A stretch of 64,000 nt of DNA from an archaeon (GCA_024413395.1 JAKSUH010000001.1:23272-87271), one strand, 5' to 3'; positions 55,187 through 63,056 are shown, counted from the first letter of the stretch. Numbers and translations: made by a program. Notes: generated by a model from the sequence alone, not told the origin.

Positions 55187-57452
55187 CAAAGAGATTTAAT
55201 AAAGCACCATTACCATATTTTTTAATGAGTGCTTTACCACTCTTTGTACCTTTAATTGGATTACTCTTTTGATTCGGAGATATTCTCATTTGAATAGGAT
55301 TAATAATCTTATATACCTCATTATAATAATAAGTATAATCAATATTTCTCTCTTCAATTGGTTTATCATCTAAACTATTAAGAATCTTAACTTTACAACC
55401 ACTAGCTAAACTAGAAAGTTTATCAGTTAAATCTTCTTTTTTATAAAGAGCAACTCCTTTTGTAGATACATAAAAACGGCAATGTCTTTGTGTTTCAACT
55501 TGTTCTACATTCCCATCTACAACTCTATGATATACAACACTAAACTTTTTACCTACATTTTGAGTTTTACAAAAATCCAAAATATTAGTAGCATTATAAA
55601 GTGTATCAAGAACTGGTCTTCCAAAAGCAAAATATTCAAAAGCAGCTTGTGCAACTATTGGCATATCATAGCCTTTCTTATAATCTTTACAGTATTGTTT
55701 AGGATCAAGATCTCCTTTAAATTCAAATTTATCTCCTTTCTTAGATTCTTGAATATTAAAGTAATTATTAATATCTCTACAAACTAAAAGTTTATAAGCT
55801 TCATAATCAGCACCCATTTTATTAGTTTCATTCCAAGCTTCCGTTATATGTTGATATTGTTCGAATTTGTCTCTCGGAAGTTTAAGAATAATACCATCTG
55901 TATTAGCACTAATTACATGAATACCATTTAACTCTAATTCTTCTATAAGAGAAAGAGTCATAAGTTGACCATTTATAGTAACTTGCATTTGAACAAATCT
56001 ATCATATAGAAAGAATAGTTCACTTCCAAGTTTACCATAAATTGCATTAATAACAATCTTAAGCGCTTCTGCGGTAATACCATTAGGTACATCTGATATA
56101 ACTAATCCATCTTCATCTTTAGTATGTTTTGCTTTAACGCGAGTATCTTTTAGATTACTAAGCATTTTAACAAAAACTTTATTAAGATGAGCAGGAAACA
56201 GATTATAACTAATCATTATACTTGGATAATAACTAGTATAATCATGATGTAAATAAAGATATTTATCATCGCTTTTAAAAATTCCAGGTTTATCTACACT
56301 ATGAATACCACCTGTGGCAATAGTATAAGTTGTACCATAGAATGTTAATTCCCTACTAAACTCTGATTTACTAGTATGTCTAATCTTAACTTTCTTAACA
56401 TCAGCAAGAAAATCTTGTAGTTGTTTAGTTTTATAAGATATATGAGGAAAAATAATCTTACTAAAGTTTAGAATAGAATGTTCTGTTCTACCTTTAATAA
56501 ATTCATCTTTTCTAAGACCACTCATATCACTGTAAAACTTAACTGTAAGCTTATCAGCAATATTTGCTCTAGCACTACTTAATACATTTATTTTAAATGC
56601 TTTAGTAATACTATATCTAAGTCTTATCTCATCTGGTTTTTGCCTAACCATTTCACATACTAAATAAACATCATTTAAATTGTAATAGAGCATTCCTTCT
56701 ACATATTTAGGAAGAACATATCTATCGAAATCATTTGTTACCTTATTAAGTTGAGTAATACTCATACTAGTAATATCTTTCCAATAAATATTATATTCTT
56801 CTTCATCTATAGGAGGAAGAGTAAAGTCCAAAAGTTCATGCCATTTAAGATTAATAGAAGTCTGTTTTAAAGACTTACCATACTTAATACGTTCTCCAGT
56901 ATCTTTATCAACTATTACTCCTGCAGAGTTAAGTCCATAAACTCTCTGAACATCAATACTAAAATATGGTAATACATACTGTTTACAAAGTTCTATTTCA
57001 GGATCTTTATAAAAAGCTTCATTATCTCCTTGAAGAGAGATAATTTTTTTACTAAAATTATAAAGATGTTTAATCAAATCTTTACATCTAGTAAAAGTAT
57101 TCCATCGCATCATAAATTCAGCAATCATCAAATCATCATAACCAATACTATTAAAACCATAGAAATCAGTTCTAAATAGTTCTGGTTCTCCAAATTGATT
57201 AATTGCTTCACGAACTCTCATATTTCCAAAATAAGAAACAAGGTGAATTAACTGACTATCATCAGTATCAGAAATATAAAAAATCTTACTCTTTACAGTA
57301 GCAAGTTTTTCTTTAATTTCTTTTACAGAATAATTATCAGTTAATGCACCTTTTACATCCTTAAATGTATTCAGATAATCTGCTAAATCAACAAAAGTAA
57401 CTGAAAACATATTTGGAAATATCTCAACGTCAAATGCTAAAGTTGTAATCAT
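55155..57452 (-). CDS. Family B DNA polymerase with 3'-5' exonuclease
   Basis: 765 residues. Exonuclease: Exo I FDVEIFPN (Asp8, Glu10), Exo II FNSIGYDD (~100-107), Exo III YNLNDVYLVCEM. Polymerase: motif A HHDYTSYYPSIMIS (~400), motif B KIVINAIYGKLGS (~470), motif C SANTDGIIL (~518), where Asn-Thr-Asp-Gly replaces the commoner Asp-Thr-Asp-Ser; the second Asp is kept. It is the replicative polymerase of the phage. crAss-like lineages carry either a family A or a family B enzyme; this one is of the B type. Stop/start overlap with the UDG-like gene upstream. Confidence 0.93.
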   Translation of the reverse strand: MITTLAFDVEIFPNMFSVTFVDLADYLNTFKDVKGALTDNYSVKEIKEKLATVKSKIFYISDTDDSQLIHLVSYFGNMRVREAINQFGEPELFRTDFYGFNSIGYDDLMIAEFMMRWNTFTRCKDLIKHLYNFSKKIISLQGDNEAFYKDPEIELCKQYVLPYFSIDVQRVYGLNSAGVIVDKDTGERIKYGKSLKQTSINLKWHELLDFTLPPIDEEEYNIYWKDITSMSITQLNKVTNDFDRYVLPKYVEGMLYYNLNDVYLVCEMVRQKPDEIRLRYSITKAFKINVLSSARANIADKLTVKFYSDMSGLRKDEFIKGRTEHSILNFSKIIFPHISYKTKQLQDFLADVKKVKIRHTSKSEFSRELTFYGTTYTIATGGIHSVDKPGIFKSDDKYLYLHHDYTSYYPSIMISYNLFPAHLNKVFVKMLSNLKDTRVKAKHTKDEDGLVISDVPNGITAEALKIVINAIYGKLGSELFFLYDRFVQMQVTINGQLMTLSLIEELELNGIHVISANTDGIILKLPRDKFEQYQHITEAWNETNKMGADYEAYKLLVCRDINNYFNIQESKKGDKFEFKGDLDPKQYCKDYKKGYDMPIVAQAAFEYFAFGRPVLDTLYNATNILDFCKTQNVGKKFSVVYHRVVDGNVEQVETQRHCRFYVSTKGVALYKKEDLTDKLSSLASGCKVKILNSLDDKPIEERNIDYTYYYNEVYKIINPIQMRISPNQKSNPIKGTKSGKALIKKYGNGALLNLFDDDSSGNVEN

Positions 57453-58018
57453 ATCCTTACTAATTTATAGTTATCAAATGAATTAAACTTTATGGCATTT
57501 ATCCAGTTTACCAAATTGTCCTTAAATACCTTATACTTTTCTTCATCGTTATATAAAATAAGAGGAGAATAATTAGTATTAAATTTAATTGTATTACAAT
57601 TAATATAACAAGTATTAAAAGTATTAGATATATTAGGAATATTAAGTAAACTTTTAGCTACATCTCCACAAAGCATTACATTCTTTATTTTATTATCAAC
57701 TATATCTGAATTTAAATGTTTAAGACATAGTTTATTGATAATAGGATTTGTAGCATCAATCATACCTTTTGATAGTTTAATATTGCATCTAATATAAGGA
57801 ACTATTTTAATTGGATAATCAACTCCCCTGTAGAAGAGTGTATGATTTATTAACTCAACTTGCTTACTAAATGCAAAATCGCTATTTTTATAAGCAACAT
57901 AGTCAACATTAGGCACAACTATTAAACTATCAGTAGGTATATCTCCTACACCTTCAAGACAATATCCTTTTTTATTATAAAGTCTTAAAGGACAATCTTC
58001 ACAGAGTTGTCTATTCAT
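57449..58018 (-). CDS. Uracil-DNA glycosylase superfamily-like protein
   Basis: 189 residues. Opens CEDCPLRLYNKKGYCLEGVG and then DIPTDSLIVVPNVDYVAYKN: a CxxCPL start and a following loop as in Fe-S UDG-like proteins of families 4/5, with degenerate catalytic residues (VPNVD). A later strand KNVMLCGDVAKSLLNI fits the superfamily core. A UDG-like protein is a conserved part of crAss-like replication modules. It overlaps helicase and polymerase genes by ATGA junctions. Whether it excises uracil or only binds it cannot be told. Confidence 0.55.
   Translation of the reverse strand: MNRQLCEDCPLRLYNKKGYCLEGVGDIPTDSLIVVPNVDYVAYKNSDFAFSKQVELINHTLFYRGVDYPIKIVPYIRCNIKLSKGMIDATNPIINKLCLKHLNSDIVDNKIKNVMLCGDVAKSLLNIPNISNTFNTCYINCNTIKFNTNYSPLILYNDEEKYKVFKDNLVNWINAIKFNSFDNYKLVRI
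57823..57843 (-). repeat. Dispersed G-rich motif, copy 13 (inside the UDG-like gene)
   Basis: - strand core ACACTCTTCTACAGGGGAGT. Very close to copy 1 except for ACA in place of ACG. Co-directional; encodes TLFYRGV. Confidence 0.6.
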
Positions 58019-59469
58019 CGAGTATATTTAATAAATACGCGATATTTAGCTCTACTAAGAGCTACATAAACTCTTCTGCGAATAGCATCAGGATTCTCAT
58101 ATACATTGCCTCTTGAATCAAATAACATATCATCAAGGTCAACAAAACAATTATCAAAAGTAGAACCTTGTGATTTATGAGCAGTTAATGCAAACCCATA
58201 ATCAATATCTCTACCTTTAATAATTTTAGTTCTTTGTTTGATACTAGTAAGTAGAAGAACTTCTTCTTTAAAAGCAAAATATTCTTTCCATTTACTAGCT
58301 CTAAGAACAGAACTTGCCCTTTTAGCGTTATCAATCAAAGCATTAGTAAGCCTTACATAGAGTTCTAAACTTCCTTTATCTGAATGATCTACAACAAATA
58401 AAGGTTGAGTAATATTTCCCCCATGTATAGCTTGTAGTTTGATTAGAAATCCATTAATATTATATTTCGGATGAACATAATTTACTTTATCAGCAACTAT
58501 ATAATCTTCCGAATTTTTAATAATAATGTCATTAAAATCGTCTACAAGAGTTGTATAAGCAGTTAACAAATCATTTTTAGTCAAAATGCTTGTTTCAGCA
58601 TCTCGAATAATAGTTTGTCTAATTACTTTATTCCAACCACTTACAACAGGATTTGTATATGCGATTACTTTAACATAATCCACATTGTGCAATAATTCTT
58701 CATTCTTATAATATTCAAATAGAAGATTAGTAAATTCAGAATTATTACAAACCATATATCCTTTACTATTATCAGAAGTAAAATTACTTCTATGTGAAGT
58801 AATATATTTAATAAATTCAAAAGTTTTATTTTGAATATCTTTTCTAATAATAGTAAGCAAATCTTTCAAAGGATTATCATCATCTTGTCTAACGATTTGA
58901 GTTAAACTATCTGTAATAATACCTTTAAAAGCAGGAGAATATAATTCTCCAACAGGAGCTAGTTGAGCAGCATCACCAATATATAATAATTTTACATTAT
59001 TAGCAATACATACTTTTTCTAGATAAGAACATAAGCCTCTAGTTAACATAGAAGCTTCATCAACAAGGTAAAGATCAAAGTTATTAATCTTTGCTTGACC
59101 TTTAGGGTCAAACGGAGGATTATTAATGTCAAAATTTGACAAATCAAAGTTAACCTTAAATCCAAGGTCACTATGAATTGTCTTAATAGAACATTTAATA
59201 TTATCTCCAAGACTTTCAGTTAGAACTCTACAAGCTTTATGCGTAGGACTAGCAATTCCTATCCTACTATAAGGAATATTACAAGATTGTAATATAACCT
59301 TAACTAGATAAGTTTTACCAGTTCCAGCATAGCCTGTAAGGCAACGCTTACACTTATTTTTATCAAATGGACTATTAGCCCATTCAATAATATTATTATA
59401 AGCTTTAAGTTGATCTTCAGTAAGTTTATCTAAATAACCTATAACTTTATTATTAGCTTCCATAGTCAT
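58015..59469 (-). CDS. SF1 DNA helicase, Dda/RecD-like
   Basis: 484 residues. Walker A GYAGTGKT (46-53), motif Ia GIASPTHKACRVL, motif II DLYLVDEASML (Asp137-Glu138), motif III IGDAAQLAPVGE, motif V GFALTAHKSQGSTFDNCFVD, motif VI VYVALSRAKYRVF at the C terminus. A 5'-3' helicase of the T4 Dda type is expected, unwinding DNA for the polymerase. It is tightly linked to the UDG-like gene and to a small gene upstream (TGA/ATG overlaps). Confidence 0.92.
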   Translation of the reverse strand: MTMEANNKVIGYLDKLTEDQLKAYNNIIEWANSPFDKNKCKRCLTGYAGTGKTYLVKVILQSCNIPYSRIGIASPTHKACRVLTESLGDNIKCSIKTIHSDLGFKVNFDLSNFDINNPPFDPKGQAKINNFDLYLVDEASMLTRGLCSYLEKVCIANNVKLLYIGDAAQLAPVGELYSPAFKGIITDSLTQIVRQDDDNPLKDLLTIIRKDIQNKTFEFIKYITSHRSNFTSDNSKGYMVCNNSEFTNLLFEYYKNEELLHNVDYVKVIAYTNPVVSGWNKVIRQTIIRDAETSILTKNDLLTAYTTLVDDFNDIIIKNSEDYIVADKVNYVHPKYNINGFLIKLQAIHGGNITQPLFVVDHSDKGSLELYVRLTNALIDNAKRASSVLRASKWKEYFAFKEEVLLLTSIKQRTKIIKGRDIDYGFALTAHKSQGSTFDNCFVDLDDMLFDSRGNVYENPDAIRRRVYVALSRAKYRVFIKYTR

Positions 59470-59822
59470 TCGATAATCTTTACTAGTTCAACTTTACCAC
59501 TAGCAGTGGTTTTTGCCTTAGCCTTATGACCTGCTTTCATAGTACAATATTCAAGTTTTAGAGTACCATCTGCTTGTTCTACAAAAGTAGGATAAGGTTC
59601 TTCTGGCTTTTTAAAGAAAACTAAATTTCCTCTAAAAAGCCTGTCTTTACCTCTAGCATCAAAAGAACTATTAGTAAATTCATAATTAGAATCTTCTACC
59701 TTTAATTTAAAAGTATCATTTTCCATTATAATTTCACCAACTAAAACAGAACTTTTAAACTTAGGTTCAGAAGTTTTATTTTTCTTTGATGCAACATTAA
59801 GTTTAAAAGAAAATATAGCCAT
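59466..59822 (-). CDS. Hypothetical protein upstream of the helicase
   Basis: 118 residues, basic, beta-rich (SSVLVGEIIMENDTFKLKVE) with a central YEFTNSSFDARGKDRLFRGN block. Could be a small nucleic-acid-binding fold, but no motif is diagnostic. Its start overlaps the preceding stop as TAATG and its stop overlaps the helicase ATG, so it belongs to the helicase-polymerase operon. Confidence 0.6.
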   Translation of the reverse strand: MAIFSFKLNVASKKNKTSEPKFKSSVLVGEIIMENDTFKLKVEDSNYEFTNSSFDARGKDRLFRGNLVFFKKPEEPYPTFVEQADGTLKLEYCTMKAGHKAKAKTTASGKVELVKIIE

Positions 59823-60112
59823 TATTTAAATAGTTTCATCTTTTTCACTTTTTGCTCACTTTTATTATGAGCATTTTTGGTAGTACGAACTTTTTCTTTA
59901 TTTTCCTCTTTTGGAGCTTCTACAACCGCTCCATCATCGTAAGATAAAATATATCCACAATGATTGGTTAAAAAGTCTATTCTAGACCACCTACGAATAC
60001 CAATAGGTTTACTAGCCATAGCCTTTTTATTAATAATTACTTTGCCTGGAACAACTTTAACTATTCCAGAACGATTTAAAAGTCTTACGTCAGTTTCTTC
60101 ATTGTGTAACAT
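59822..60112 (-). CDS. Hypothetical basic protein, first gene of the helicase operon
   Basis: 96 residues from ATG 60112 (MLHNEETDVRLLNRSGIVKV). A longer frame starting with TTG is possible but would begin close to hairpin element 1. A small beta core (GIVKVVPGKVIINKKAMASK; RIDFLTNHCGYILSYDDGAV) is followed by a Lys-rich tail ending KSEQKVKKMKLFK. Not recognised. Confidence 0.55.
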   Translation of the reverse strand: MLHNEETDVRLLNRSGIVKVVPGKVIINKKAMASKPIGIRRWSRIDFLTNHCGYILSYDDGAVVEAPKEENKEKVRTTKNAHNKSEQKVKKMKLFK

Positions 60113-60170
60113 AACTTGATTAAATTTTAAGTGATTAATATTATTAATTAAAAGTGTATACAAAACAAAA

Positions 60171-60198
60171 CCCTTACCACTTTCACAAGCAATAAGGG
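60171..60198 (-). other. Conserved-loop hairpin element 1
   Basis: Stem CCCTTA/TAAGGG (6 bp) around the loop that reads TTGCTTGTGAAAGTGG on the - strand. Lies between tRNA-Leu and the protein-coding operon downstream. Confidence 0.75.
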
Positions 60199-60242
60199 CA
60201 AAAGTATGTTTTTTTCCATACTATGTAATATTAAGACCGGAG

Positions 60243-60328
60243 TACCGTAAGTGGGATTTGAACCCACACGAGCATTTCTGCTCAAAGGATTTTAAGTCCT
60301 TCATGTCTACCTGTTTCATCATTACGGC
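60243..60328 (-). tRNA. tRNA-Leu (anticodon TAA)
   Basis: 86 bases. Acceptor GCCGTAA/TTACGGT (first pair G.T), anticodon stem AAGGA/TCCTT with loop CTTAAAA, long variable arm (GAGCAGAAATGCTC), T-arm GTGGGTTCAAATCCCAC. No encoded CCA. Reads TTA, a very common codon in this AT-rich genome. Confidence 0.93.
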
Positions 60329-60332
60329 GAAT

Positions 60333-60362
60333 ATTAGTACCACTTTCACAAGCAATACTAAT
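60333..60362 (-). other. Conserved-loop hairpin element 2
   Basis: Stem ATTAGTA/TACTAAT (7 bp) with the same 16-base loop as element 1. Located 4 bases before the 5' end of tRNA-Leu. Confidence 0.8.
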
Positions 60363-60417
60363 TAAATCAAAATAACTAAGGTGTTAAAAAAATTAGAACC
60401 AGCATTTGTTTTACTTG

Positions 60418-60489
60418 TACTCTCTATGGGAGTTGAACCCATCTTTTAAGGTTGAAAACCTTACGTCCTAACCGATAGACGAAGAGAGC
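60418..60489 (-). tRNA. tRNA-Glu (anticodon TTC)
   Basis: 72 bases. Acceptor GCTCTCT/AGAGAGT (first pair G.T), anticodon stem TAAGG/CCTTA with loop TTTTCAA, T-arm ATGGGTTCAACTCCCAT. TTCGTCTATCGGTTAGGACG is the typical tRNA-Glu D region. No encoded CCA. Confidence 0.93.
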
Positions 60490-60493
60490 AAAT

Positions 60494-60523
60494 ACTAGCA
60501 CTACTTTCACAAGCAATACTAGT
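60494..60523 (-). other. Conserved-loop hairpin element 3
   Basis: Stem ACTAGTA with TGCTAGT on the - strand (7 bp including one G.T pair) and the loop TTGCTTGTGAAAGTAG. Located 4 bases before the 5' end of tRNA-Glu. Confidence 0.8.
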
Positions 60524-60554
60524 CACACGTTACATATATATCTTCGATAAAGTG

Positions 60555-60628
60555 TGGACGCAGTAGGACTTGAACCTACAACCCCTTGATTATGAGTCAA
60601 GTGCTCTAACCGATTAAGCTATGCGTCC
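60555..60628 (-). tRNA. tRNA with anticodon CAT (Met, or Ile if modified)
   Basis: 74 bases. Acceptor GGACGCA/TGCGTCC, anticodon stem CTTGA/TCAAG with loop CTCATAA, T-arm GTAGGTTCAAGTCCTAC. A CAT anticodon fits elongator Met or lysidine-modified Ile(AUA). AUA is very common in this genome, so the Ile reading is attractive. The sequence alone does not decide. Confidence 0.92.
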
Positions 60629-60633
60629 AAAAC

Positions 60634-60665
60634 TATTACCACTACTTTCACAAGCAATGGTAATA
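60634..60665 (-). other. Conserved-loop hairpin element 4
   Basis: Stem TATTACCA/TGGTAATA (8 bp) with the loop TTGCTTGTGAAAGTAG. Located 5 bases before the 5' end of the CAT tRNA and just downstream of the coiled-coil membrane gene. Confidence 0.8.
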
Positions 60666-60697
60666 ACATGAAAAATATTGTTCAACTACGAAATTCG

Positions 60698-61219
60698 TCA
60701 AATCGTGGTACAAATATAAGCAAATAATACTATAGTACAAACACATAAAATGAAATTAACTATATTTCTTTTTACAATGCCTTTACTTAGTACACTATTT
60801 TCTTCTTTAAGTGTTTCAATAAGATTTGCTTTAGCTCCACAAATCTTATTTGCAGACGTAAGTTCAGCCTTAAGAATGTTAATTTGTTTTTCTCCGGCTT
60901 GACAATCACTAGCCCAATCATTTGTAAGGTCTGTAATCTTGCCTTCAAGAGTTTTAACTTTGATATTCAAATTAGTAAGTTCTTTAGCTTGATCTATATT
61001 TTTCTTATTAGATTCATTGATTACACTTTCAAGATTCTTACGTTCATTAGTCAAATCAATAACTGCTTGATTTGCTTTTTCAACATCTTCGCAAAGATGT
61101 CTATTATTAGCTTCAAGAGCTCTATTTTTCTCTTGTAGCACTAGCATTTCTTTCTCTAACTCTTGTCCTTGCTTAATTAACTCTTTCTTAAGCATTTTCT
61201 CTACAAATTTTGTTTCCAT
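60698..61219 (-). CDS. Tail-anchored coiled-coil membrane protein
   Basis: 173 residues. Residues ~8-150 form a nearly continuous coiled coil (ELEKEMLVLQEKNRALEANN; LNIKVKTLEGKITDLTNDWA) and the C terminus is one membrane segment (NIVNFILCVCTIVLFAYICT). The topology suggests a cytoplasmic rod anchored in the inner membrane. A role in host takeover, superinfection exclusion or lysis control is possible; none is shown. It is first upstream of the tRNA array, and the tRNAs may be cut from its transcript. Confidence 0.65.
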   Translation of the reverse strand: METKFVEKMLKKELIKQGQELEKEMLVLQEKNRALEANNRHLCEDVEKANQAVIDLTNERKNLESVINESNKKNIDQAKELTNLNIKVKTLEGKITDLTNDWASDCQAGEKQINILKAELTSANKICGAKANLIETLKEENSVLSKGIVKRNIVNFILCVCTIVLFAYICTTI

Positions 61220-61447
61220 GTCGTGTAATGTTAATTAAATTAATAAAGTTATTTAATAAATTAAAATTAACTCTAACGAACTATATTTCAAATCCGATAG
61301 AGTTAATCATTTGAGAGTCTACATTTAAGCAGATGAGAGCAAAGGCATATCTACGGCTATTGTACTAATTCAAATAGATTACAAGTAGCAACTAAACTAA
61401 TAGTCACTACCTGTAATTCTACCAACTACAACAACAACATAGAAACC
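61220..61447 (-). other. Non-coding gap with two hairpins
   Basis: No frame longer than about 10 codons from an ATG. It contains two inverted repeats: 61266-61307 (ATTAACTCTA/TAGAGTTAAT, 10 bp) and 61378-61417 (ATTACAGGTAG/CTACTTGTAAT on the - strand, 11 bp with one T.G). The second is a likely end structure for the small membrane operon upstream; the first precedes the coiled-coil gene by about 50 bases. Confidence 0.55.
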
Positions 61448-61627
61448 TTATCTAGCAATGAAATAAATACTTATTATAGCAAAAGCTTTAATAAGTATAA
61501 ATCTAATGAACTCATTGTCAGTCATAGCATCAATATCTTCATTAGGTAAAGAAAATAATGCTATAATTGCTATTATTACTAATAATAATATTAGCAATAA
61601 TTTTATGACATTTATTATTTTATTCAT
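61448..61627 (-). CDS. Small membrane protein with two hydrophobic segments
   Basis: 59 residues from ATG 61627 (MNKIINVIKLLLILLLVIIA), which overlaps the preceding stop by 8 bases. Two membrane segments flank an acidic loop (PNEDIDAMTDNE). Third gene of a run of membrane or exported small proteins. Function unknown; a holin-like or exclusion role is possible. Confidence 0.55.
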   Translation of the reverse strand: MNKIINVIKLLLILLLVIIAIIALFSLPNEDIDAMTDNEFIRFILIKAFAIISIYFIAR

Positions 61628-61907
61628 AACAATAATAATCTTCAAAATTTCCATCAATACTCTTTTCCCAATTATGATATTCTTCTGAACTCATAATTGA
61701 GTCTTTCCAATAACTCTTATCATGATTCATACATTTTTGTAAAAGTACGAATTGACAATAAGCTTCATAATGACTTGCTTGCCAAGCTTTTTTATAATCA
61801 AAATGCCATTCGTTAGCATCTTTATTAGCTTGCCAAGCTCTACCACCAATAAAGCAAGTTATAGCTACTACAATAGCAGCTATAACTTTAAGCCATACTC
61901 TTTTCAT
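61620..61907 (-). CDS. Small exported or membrane-anchored protein
   Basis: 95 residues with an N-terminal signal/anchor (VWLKVIAAIVVAITCFIGGR) and a soluble part rich in Trp, Tyr and charged residues, with Cys (CQFVLLQKC). The ATG overlaps the preceding TGA. The outer part would face the periplasm. It has features of spanin-like or exclusion proteins, but no defining motif. Confidence 0.6.
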   Translation of the reverse strand: MKRVWLKVIAAIVVAITCFIGGRAWQANKDANEWHFDYKKAWQASHYEAYCQFVLLQKCMNHDKSYWKDSIMSSEEYHNWEKSIDGNFEDYYCYE

Positions 61908-62212
61908 TCAGCAATAATTCTAATAATTTTATTACCTTTACGAACGACAAATATAGGAGCAGGAACAGAATACTTTTGACAAAGTTTAACTTTATCAATT
62001 GTACTCTTATTAGTACTAATAAGATTATTATTATAAATAACATAATACTTATTAGTTGTTTTACCAGTTTTCTCATTTACTACTGGTTCAGTAATCCATT
62101 TAGTTATCAAACTTGGATTTGCAGGAATTGTATCATTAGTTACTTTACCTGCTGCAGCTGCATTAGATGCTAGTCCTACTAGCATTACTAATAAAAATAA
62201 AATTTTCTTCAT
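61904..62212 (-). CDS. Small secreted (periplasmic) protein with signal peptide
   Basis: 102 residues with a clear Sec signal peptide, MKKILFLLVMLVGLASNAAA, and probable cleavage after AAA. The mature part is about 80 residues, basic, with PSLITKWITEPVVNEKTGKT and a C-terminal strand PIFVVRKGNKIIRIIAE. Secretion of a phage early protein suggests action in the periplasm, for example blocking a second infection; this is inference. Operon junctions overlap. Confidence 0.65.
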   Translation of the reverse strand: MKKILFLLVMLVGLASNAAAAGKVTNDTIPANPSLITKWITEPVVNEKTGKTTNKYYVIYNNNLISTNKSTIDKVKLCQKYSVPAPIFVVRKGNKIIRIIAE

Positions 62213-62244
62213 GTTGTTGAGTTTTTAAATTAATATTAATTTTA

Positions 62245-62412
62245 TTAAATAAATTCTTTGAAACTTCCTCGTTTTACAAGAACTGCAAAACGAGTATAAA
62301 TACTAAACCCAAGATAACCTCTATTACCCTCATATCTACTAACAAAACTTACATTTTGTTTAGCATTTATTTTCTGATTAATAGTCATATCTGAGTATTT
62401 TATTCTTTCCAT
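62245..62412 (-). CDS. Small hypothetical protein (55 residues)
   Basis: ATG at 62412, TAA at 62245: begins MERIKYSDMTINQKINAKQN and contains SRYEGNRGYLGFSIYTRFAV. Basic, beta-rich, no membrane segment. It lies 32 bases upstream of the secreted-protein gene and 28 bases after the tRNA-like element. The composition looks like a real protein; the function is unknown. Confidence 0.55.
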   Translation of the reverse strand: MERIKYSDMTINQKINAKQNVSFVSRYEGNRGYLGFSIYTRFAVLVKRGSFKEFI

Positions 62413-62440
62413 GTTGTTTTTGTGTTTAAATTAATAATTG

Positions 62441-62519
62441 TAGTCCTAGTTGGATTCGAACCAACATCACTTCTTTAACTAGTATTAAGAAGCATAATTC
62501 CATATTATACTATAGGACT
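62441..62519 (-). tRNA. tRNA-like gene with abnormal anticodon loop
   Basis: Acceptor AGTCCTA/TAGGACT is perfect and the T-arm GTTGGTTCGAATCCAAC is canonical, with a discriminator A. The D region is plausible (TAGTATAATATGGAATTAT). The anticodon arm is CTTCT...AGAAG with a 13-base loop (TAATACTAGTTAA) in place of 7. The loop contains CTA and GTT, so isotype cannot be set: Asn(GTT) with a 6-base insertion, a suppressor-like CTA, or a decayed tRNA. Alone, apart from the main array. Confidence 0.6.
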
Positions 62520-63056
62520 TAGTTTATTAGGCTTTTAATAACTTGCTGTACTTCCTAACTCAATAGTAGCAAGACAAGCTATAATAATACTAATAAACTC
62601 AGATAGCAGTAATAAACTTACTCATAGCAATAATACTTTTGTGTGATGGAGAAAAAGCATGAGTGAATGAGAAAGAGTTACACTTATTAGCAGTATAACT
62701 AATAAGAAAGGAGTGAGAGCTAAAGTTATGGAGTGTAAAGAACGGCGAGCGAAGACTGCTCCACTTACATCTATTCATCCATATTTTCATCATCCTTTTG
62801 CTACTATTATTCATCATTCTCCAACCGCTCTCGGTGGCTTATGTGTTAATTATACATTATAATTAGTAATACTAATATTATGTATAATAGGTTCATAAGT
62901 ATGATGAACTTTAATATTTTTAGTTGCTATATTAGCTCTAAATCCTTAATTAGGATGAGCTTGAGCAACAAGAAAATCTCTTTTACCTTATACAACTTGA
63001 TGAGCAAGAAGAACTCTTACATCGGAAACACTTGGAGAATAATCAAAGAGTTGAAA
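62520..63056. other. Stretch without a convincing gene
   Basis: The - strand frame 62599-62817 (72 codons) is low-complexity (Ser/Phe/His-rich) and looks accidental. The + strand frame 62880-63146 runs into the opposite gene and terminator. A small hairpin CCACCG/CGGTTGG (about 62821-62837) and an A/T-rich imperfect palindrome (about 62850-62890) are present. It could hold an untranslated RNA; nothing firmer is visible. Confidence 0.45.

Noticed and set aside
62599..62817. 72-codon frame on the - strand
   Set aside because: Ser/Phe/His-rich low-complexity sequence without fold-like pattern, unlike the neighbouring genes; more likely accidental in a non-coding stretch.
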